From NCBI RefSeq assembly GCF_938030815.1, contig NZ_CALHII010000060.1, forward strand, positions 1 through 8,712: 8,712 nt of DNA. Direction: 5' to 3'. Below, one piece after another: positions 6,770 through 8,712 of this stretch. This DNA comes from an uncultured Campylobacter sp. (lineage in GTDB: Bacteria; Campylobacterota; Campylobacteria; Campylobacterales; Campylobacteraceae). The stretch's first letter is position 1. Each line of letters begins with the position of its first letter. The notes under the pieces were generated by a model. That model was not told the DNA's origin, did no database searches, and saw only the letters and a program-made list of their open reading frames with translations. Made by a program: the position numbers and the translations under genes.

Positions 6770-7401
6770 CTTAAAGCATAAACCCTTTCTTCGTTTATTA
6801 TGATCGATCCGTCCTCGCAAAGTTTAGCCTGCGCGAGCGAAATTTTTTCACCGCCTAGATGAACGCTAAATTTTTGCGATTTTTGGAATTGTAACGAAAA
6901 ATTTCTAAAAATTTGCTTCCACGAGATTTTATTTTCATATAGCGCAAAAAAGCCCTCTATAGCGTCTTTTGCGCTGATTTTTATATCTAAAATTCCCGCA
7001 TATTCGGGCGCGCCGAGTAGGTTTATGCCGATGCCGCAGATGAGGGTATTTTTGATCTTATTCGTCATCGTCCCACCGATTTTGCGCTCATCCACATAAA
7101 AATCGTTGGGCCATTTAAGCCAAAGCTGCGAGCCGAGCGATGCTAGAAGCTCCTGCATAATCATCGCAAAATATATGCTCGCCGACTGAGGCGGCACGTC
7201 CGCGGGCATATCGCTCTGCGCGACACAGAACGAAAATGCGAGATTGCCGCTCGCGCCCTCCCAATCATTGCCGCGCGAGCCGATACCGGCGCTTTGGCGA
7301 TTTGCGGCGATCGCAAAAGGCGGCGTTATCCTGCCTTCGCGCACGGCGTTCACCAAAAACTCCTGCGTGGAGGGCATTTGCTCTACAAATTCTACTTGCA
7401 A
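6766..7401 (-). CDS. birA: Biotin--[acetyl-CoA-carboxylase] ligase (BirA catalytic domain only)
   Basis: Makes biotinyl-AMP and attaches biotin to a lysine of the acetyl-CoA carboxylase carrier protein AccB. The 211-residue product holds only the catalytic and small C-terminal domains. It lacks the N-terminal DNA-binding domain of E. coli BirA, so it should not act as a repressor. Visible motifs are PSTQ at 10-13 (biotin pocket, STN-like), the adenylate loop GIGSRGNDW at 39-47, KWPND at 96-100, KIGG at 107-110 and GIGINL at 123-128. The start is TTG at 7401-7399, chosen because AAGGAG stands 6 bases upstream and the next ATG (codon 9) would cut into the conserved N-terminus. The stop overlaps parA by 4 bases. 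It is preceded by an unusual 532-bp gap instead of directly following fmt. Confidence 0.93.
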   Translation of the reverse strand: MQVEFVEQMPSTQEFLVNAVREGRITPPFAIAANRQSAGIGSRGNDWEGASGNLAFSFCVAQSDMPADVPPQSASIYFAMIMQELLASLGSQLWLKWPNDFYVDERKIGGTMTNKIKNTLICGIGINLLGAPEYAGILDIKISAKDAIEGFFALYENKISWKQIFRNFSLQFQKSQKFSVHLGGEKISLAQAKLCEDGSIIINEERVYALR

Positions 7402-7940
7402 AACCCGCTCCTTGCGTAAGGTGAAGGGCTCGCCTTGAAATATTGCAAGCGTTTAAATTCCGCGTAGTGATAGAATTTTGAGACAAGATAAAATTTAGCA
7501 TGATTAAATTTTACGACATAGTGAAATTTTGTGCGATGGAATTTTACGCTCTTGCTAAATTCTTCGGCAATGCGGATTTTCCCAGCGGTATTTCGATAAA
7601 ATTTTAAAGCTTTATCTCGCAAAAATTCTGTGGCACGATCATAGAATTTTAAATGGTGCGTGTTTGGTGCGACGCCGCAAGATCCGTAACCGCGGTGGCG
7701 AAATTTTAATCTCCTGCAAGCGTAAAATTTTAAAGTATAGAAGCGAGGTTTTAGAATTTTATAAAGCCTTGATTTTGGAGCTTCGCTTCGAAATTCCGCA
7801 CAGTAAAATTTTACTTCACGATTGCGGCGATACCCAAGGCAGAATTTCGCCGCGACGCCAAAAGCGCGGCGCAAATAAAATTCCCGTGTAGCATCAAAAG
7901 CGCGGCGCAAAACGCGAGAATTTAAAATTCCACTTAGCAT
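7392..7940 (-). CDS. Questionable 182-codon open frame with repeated K-F/E-F pairs, filling the fmt-birA gap
   Basis: I recognise no family. The frame runs from an ATG that overlaps the fmt stop (ATGCTAA at 7940) to a TAG 8 bases inside birA, so it exactly bridges the two genes. The product is strongly basic and rich in Lys, Arg, Phe and Tyr. It contains 11 K-F and 5 E-F pairs, and near the C-terminal end they recur every 5 or 6 residues (for example VKFHRTKFHYVVKFNHAKFY). It has no signal peptide, no membrane helix and no known motif. No clear Shine-Dalgarno precedes the ATG. The repeats explain the composition: the A/T-rich words contain TAA in one frame but read K-F-Y in this one. It may be a real small gene kept open by coupling, or simply a repeat island that happens to be open. 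I favour the latter. Confidence 0.3.
   Translation of the reverse strand: MLSGILNSRVLRRAFDATREFYLRRAFGVAAKFCLGYRRNREVKFYCAEFRSEAPKSRLYKILKPRFYTLKFYACRRLKFRHRGYGSCGVAPNTHHLKFYDRATEFLRDKALKFYRNTAGKIRIAEEFSKSVKFHRTKFHYVVKFNHAKFYLVSKFYHYAEFKRLQYFKASPSPYARSGFCK
7408..7413 (-). promoter_or_regulatory. Shine-Dalgarno AAGGAG supporting the TTG start of birA
   Basis: AAGGAG on the minus strand with a 6-base spacer to TTG 7401. It decides the start in favour of the TTG. The site lies within the last codons of the repeat-rich open frame that ends at 7392. Confidence 0.75.
7455..7930. repeat. RAATTY-rich degenerate repeat island between fmt and birA
   Basis: This stretch holds 19 RAATTY hexamers (AAATTT, GAATTT or AAATTC), about one per 25 bp. 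By eye, the neighbouring fmt and birA genes have roughly one per 90-100 bp. The starts at 7455, 7473, 7491, 7506, 7524, 7539 and 7557 are separated by 18, 18, 15, 18, 15 and 18 bp. Sixteen of the 19 share the same phase modulo 3; the exceptions are 7754, 7918 and 7925. Many are embedded in palindromes such as TAAAATTTTA (7723-7732) and GTAAAATTTTAC (7803-7814). The sequence between cores is GC-rich and not obviously repeated, except for the 36-bp repeat at the right end. Apart from the doubtful open frame, I see no gene here. Confidence 0.8.
7840..7911. repeat. Two tandem 36-bp repeat units
   Basis: The 17-mer CAAAAGCGCGGCGCAAA occurs at 7859-7875 and again at 7895-7911, exactly 36 bp apart. 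The first half of each 36-bp unit (from 7840 and from 7876) is degenerate but carries a RAATTY core at the same relative position (7842 and 7878). In the minus-strand open frame this gives LRRAF twice, 12 codons apart. Only two units are present. Confidence 0.8.
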
Positions 7941-8712
7941 AGCAGATCGCCGATCTTTAGCCGCTTGCCGTTTAGATACGCGCTAGCGTCCACCGGCTTT
8001 TTGCCAGGCTCTTGCACCTTCATGATCTTAACCGCGCCTTCGCCGCATGCGACGCCAAAGCCAAGCTTATCGACGCTTAAAATTTCGCCCGCGCGTTCAA
8101 ATTTACGCTCGCAATATTCGCGCAAAAGCTCTAGTTCTAAAATTTTAAGTCCGCTAGCTAGATAGATCCCGGGCCAGGGCGTTAGCGCGCGAAATTTATT
8201 ATAAATTTGCTCTGCTTTTTCATCAAAGCTAAAAAGTCCGTCTGATTTTGCGATCTTTTTGCAGTGCGTAGCCTGCGTGTCATCCTGCTTGAGCGGCTTT
8301 AAATTTGCAAAATTTCGCAGCACTCGCACTATCAGCTCGCCCGCTAGACCCCCGAGCTCGTCAAAGAGCTGCGCCGCCGTCTTGTCTTCGCAAGGCGTGT
8401 AGGCAAAATCAAGCATATCGCCCGTGTCAAGCCCCGCATCCATCAGCATCGCCGTCACGCCAGTTTGCTTCTCGCCCGCCAAGATCGCGCTTTGGATCGG
8501 GCTTGCGCCGCGGTATTTAGGCAGGATCGAGGCGTGCAGGTTTATGCAGGGCGCGACATCAAGGATGACCTGCGGCAAAATTTTACCGTACGCTGCAACC
8601 ACTATAAAATCAGGCTTTAGCTCTTTTATCTGTGCCGCGACCGCCTCATCTTTGAGTGTCGCAGGCTGAAAGATAGGTGCCGCGGGCAGGTGCTGCTGCG
8701 CGTAAATTTTAA
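7934..8712 (-). CDS. fmt: Methionyl-tRNA formyltransferase, N-terminus beyond the right edge
   Basis: Transfers a formyl group from 10-formyltetrahydrofolate to Met-tRNA for translation initiation. The frame is open from 8712 to TAA 7936-7934, giving 258 residues. The usable GTG at 8602 is an internal Val, because upstream codons continue good Fmt sequence (HLPAAPIFQPATLKDE and LKPDFIVVAAYGK). The catalytic block NLHASILPKYRGASPIQ holds the Asn and His equivalent to E. coli N106 and H108 (codons near 8542-8534). The third catalytic residue is the Asp of GLDTGDML (8428-8426). The C-terminal OB-fold domain begins around ALTPWPGIYL and includes GEGAVKIMKVQEPGKKP. About 45 N-terminal residues lie outside the window. 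Fmt is next to birA-parA in Campylobacter, but here the 532-bp repeat-rich gap separates fmt from birA. Confidence 0.94.
   Translation of the reverse strand, partial: KIYAQQHLPAAPIFQPATLKDEAVAAQIKELKPDFIVVAAYGKILPQVILDVAPCINLHASILPKYRGASPIQSAILAGEKQTGVTAMLMDAGLDTGDMLDFAYTPCEDKTAAQLFDELGGLAGELIVRVLRNFANLKPLKQDDTQATHCKKIAKSDGLFSFDEKAEQIYNKFRALTPWPGIYLASGLKILELELLREYCERKFERAGEILSVDKLGFGVACGEGAVKIMKVQEPGKKPVDASAYLNGKRLKIGDLLC

Noticed and set aside
6770..6820. 17-codon N-terminal extension of ParA (MRGRIDHNKRRKGLCFK)
   Set aside because: It re-reads the end of birA in another frame. The downstream ATG gives the standard Soj N-terminus and an ATGA overlap with birA.
7455..7930. CRISPR array
   Set aside because: Repeat cores are only 6-10 bp at 15-18 bp spacing, the 36-bp unit occurs only twice with no spacers between units, and no cas genes are present.
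7944..7956. AGATCG-C-CGATCT inverted repeat as terminator or operator
   Set aside because: It lies within the last fmt codons, has a one-base loop and no T-tract, and so is best explained by coding sequence.

Overview
This window looks like two unrelated genomes joined end to end. Bases from about 1456 to 8712 carry genes typical of a Campylobacter, probably one of the higher-GC oral species near C. gracilis, C. showae or C. rectus. The order is fmt - birA - parA - parB - atpF' - atpF - atpH - atpA - atpG, all on the minus strand, which is a well-known Campylobacter arrangement. Bases 1 to about 1455 carry a YciO/Sua5-family gene, truA and the start of a VOC-fold (YaeR-like) gene, also on the minus strand. 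Their protein sequences and intergenic style point to Bacteroidota, most likely an oral flavobacterium such as Capnocytophaga. The species guesses come from remembered family sequences, not from a search.

The join lies at about 1450-1460. It cuts atpG after about 193 of the roughly 290-295 codons expected, and it cuts the YciO/Sua5 gene inside its first conserved motif, removing about 25 N-terminal residues. atpD and atpC, which should follow atpG, are absent. There is no transposase, integrase, tRNA or inverted repeat at the join. A chimeric clone, amplification chimera or assembly misjoin explains this better than natural transfer.

Layout, reading the minus strand from right to left: partial fmt (initiator tRNA formylation) runs off the right edge. 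Next is a 532-bp gap (7402-7933) packed with A/T-rich RAATTY hexamers, partly spaced every 15 or 18 bp. It carries a 182-codon open frame that overlaps the end of fmt and the start of birA. birA (biotin protein ligase) then overlaps parA by 4 bp, and parA overlaps parB by 13 bp (chromosome segregation). A 74-bp spacer with a possible promoter and a very strong Shine-Dalgarno leads into the F1Fo ATP synthase genes b', b, delta, alpha and gamma. These are tightly packed and probably translationally coupled: several ribosome binding sites lie on or beside the preceding stop codon. GTG starts atpA and TTG starts birA, both backed by good Shine-Dalgarno sequences. In contrast, the left part has no Shine-Dalgarno before truA, as is usual in Bacteroidota.

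The points most worth a second look are the chimeric junction and the phased RAATTY repeat island between fmt and birA. RAATTY is the motif whose methylation marks self DNA for uptake in C. jejuni. No CRISPR array, rRNA, tRNA, insertion sequence or recognisable defence system is present.
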